Below, piece by piece: positions 63,895 through 64,000 of a stretch of 64,000 nucleotides of DNA. The notes under the pieces are model-generated. The model worked only from the letters and a program-made list of their open reading frames with translations, was not told where the DNA came from and made no database searches. Numbering within the stretch: the stretch's first letter is position 1; the number at the start of each line of letters is the position of its first letter. This DNA is from Paraburkholderia ferrariae NBRC 106233 (GTDB lineage: Bacteria > Pseudomonadota > Gammaproteobacteria > Burkholderiales > Burkholderiaceae). A program made the position numbers and the translations under genes. The stretch covers positions 248,001 through 312,000 of the forward strand of contig NZ_BAYB01000008.1 in NCBI RefSeq assembly GCF_000685035.1, written 5' to 3'.

Positions 63895-64000
63895 CTTTCG
63901 CGATCCCGGTTCCGTGTGTCTTTGGGCCACACGGTGGGAGCGCTCGCACGTTCTTCGCAGCACCGGCTGCCGGCCCGGCGTCAAGGCAGCCCCGCGCCAA

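Overview
The window looks like a chromosomal segment of a high-GC beta-proteobacterium of the Burkholderia/Paraburkholderia/Caballeronia group. The evidence is the codon bias and GC-rich composition throughout, the DUF4148 protein, the long (527 aa) isocitrate lyase, the malic enzyme with a fused phosphotransacetylase-like domain, and the many LysR-type regulators. No rRNA, CRISPR array, complete insertion sequence or prophage is visible. One tRNA gene, tRNA-Leu(GAG), is present. Identifications rest on reading motifs and on remembered family features; no database search was run.

Layout. 1-2731 (minus): a non-phosphorylative L-rhamnose catabolic operon (rhamnose dehydrogenase cut by the window edge, L-rhamnonate dehydratase, 2-keto-3-deoxy-L-rhamnonate dehydrogenase). 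3188-11387: a glycosidase-like lipoprotein ending in a 12-bp minisatellite, an EamA exporter, malic enzyme MaeB with a terminator, a LysR regulator and a class-3 lipase lipoprotein. 11449-15761 (minus): a two-gene unit of unknown function, a secreted/membrane protein plus a 1194-aa P-loop ATPase; this is the best candidate in the window for an undescribed system. 16100-24104: YciI and flavodoxin genes, then a seven-gene ECF sigma/anti-sigma module controlling lipid-modifying enzymes (two cyclopropane-synthase-type methyltransferases, FAD oxidoreductase, DUF1365, DUF1295).

24268-36814: a YkgJ Fe-S/zinc cluster protein, a homodimeric 2-oxoacid dehydrogenase E1 divergent from an Lrp regulator (as in Pseudomonas mdeB/mdeR), a metallo-beta-lactamase-fold hydrolase divergent from a TetR regulator with a clear operator, a DctA transporter coupled to a double-domain Asp/Glu racemase with a LysR gene, and several small proteins. 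36990-46753: an organosulfur region with a cystine-type ABC importer, LLM monooxygenase, cysteine dioxygenase, four-domain rhodanese protein, CysB-like LysR, SsuA-like binding protein, cupin and a TauE/SafE exporter. Together these could import and degrade thiols or sulfonates and export sulfite.

46941-54219: two gene remnants (methyltransferase, PaaI thioesterase), a cupin/epimerase pair, a MocR regulator, an acyltransferase, and a TetR/coniferyl aldehyde dehydrogenase divergent pair with a perfect operator palindrome. 54430-56672: tRNA-Leu followed by a less GC-rich accessory patch (DUF551 gene with a poly-C tract, DUF6795 protein). 56673-63845: isocitrate lyase with an upstream palindrome and a strong terminator, then a LysR gene divergent from a five-gene operon (pxpA, biotin carrier, biotin carboxylase, pxpB, pxpC) that reads like a urea carboxylase split into separate subunits.
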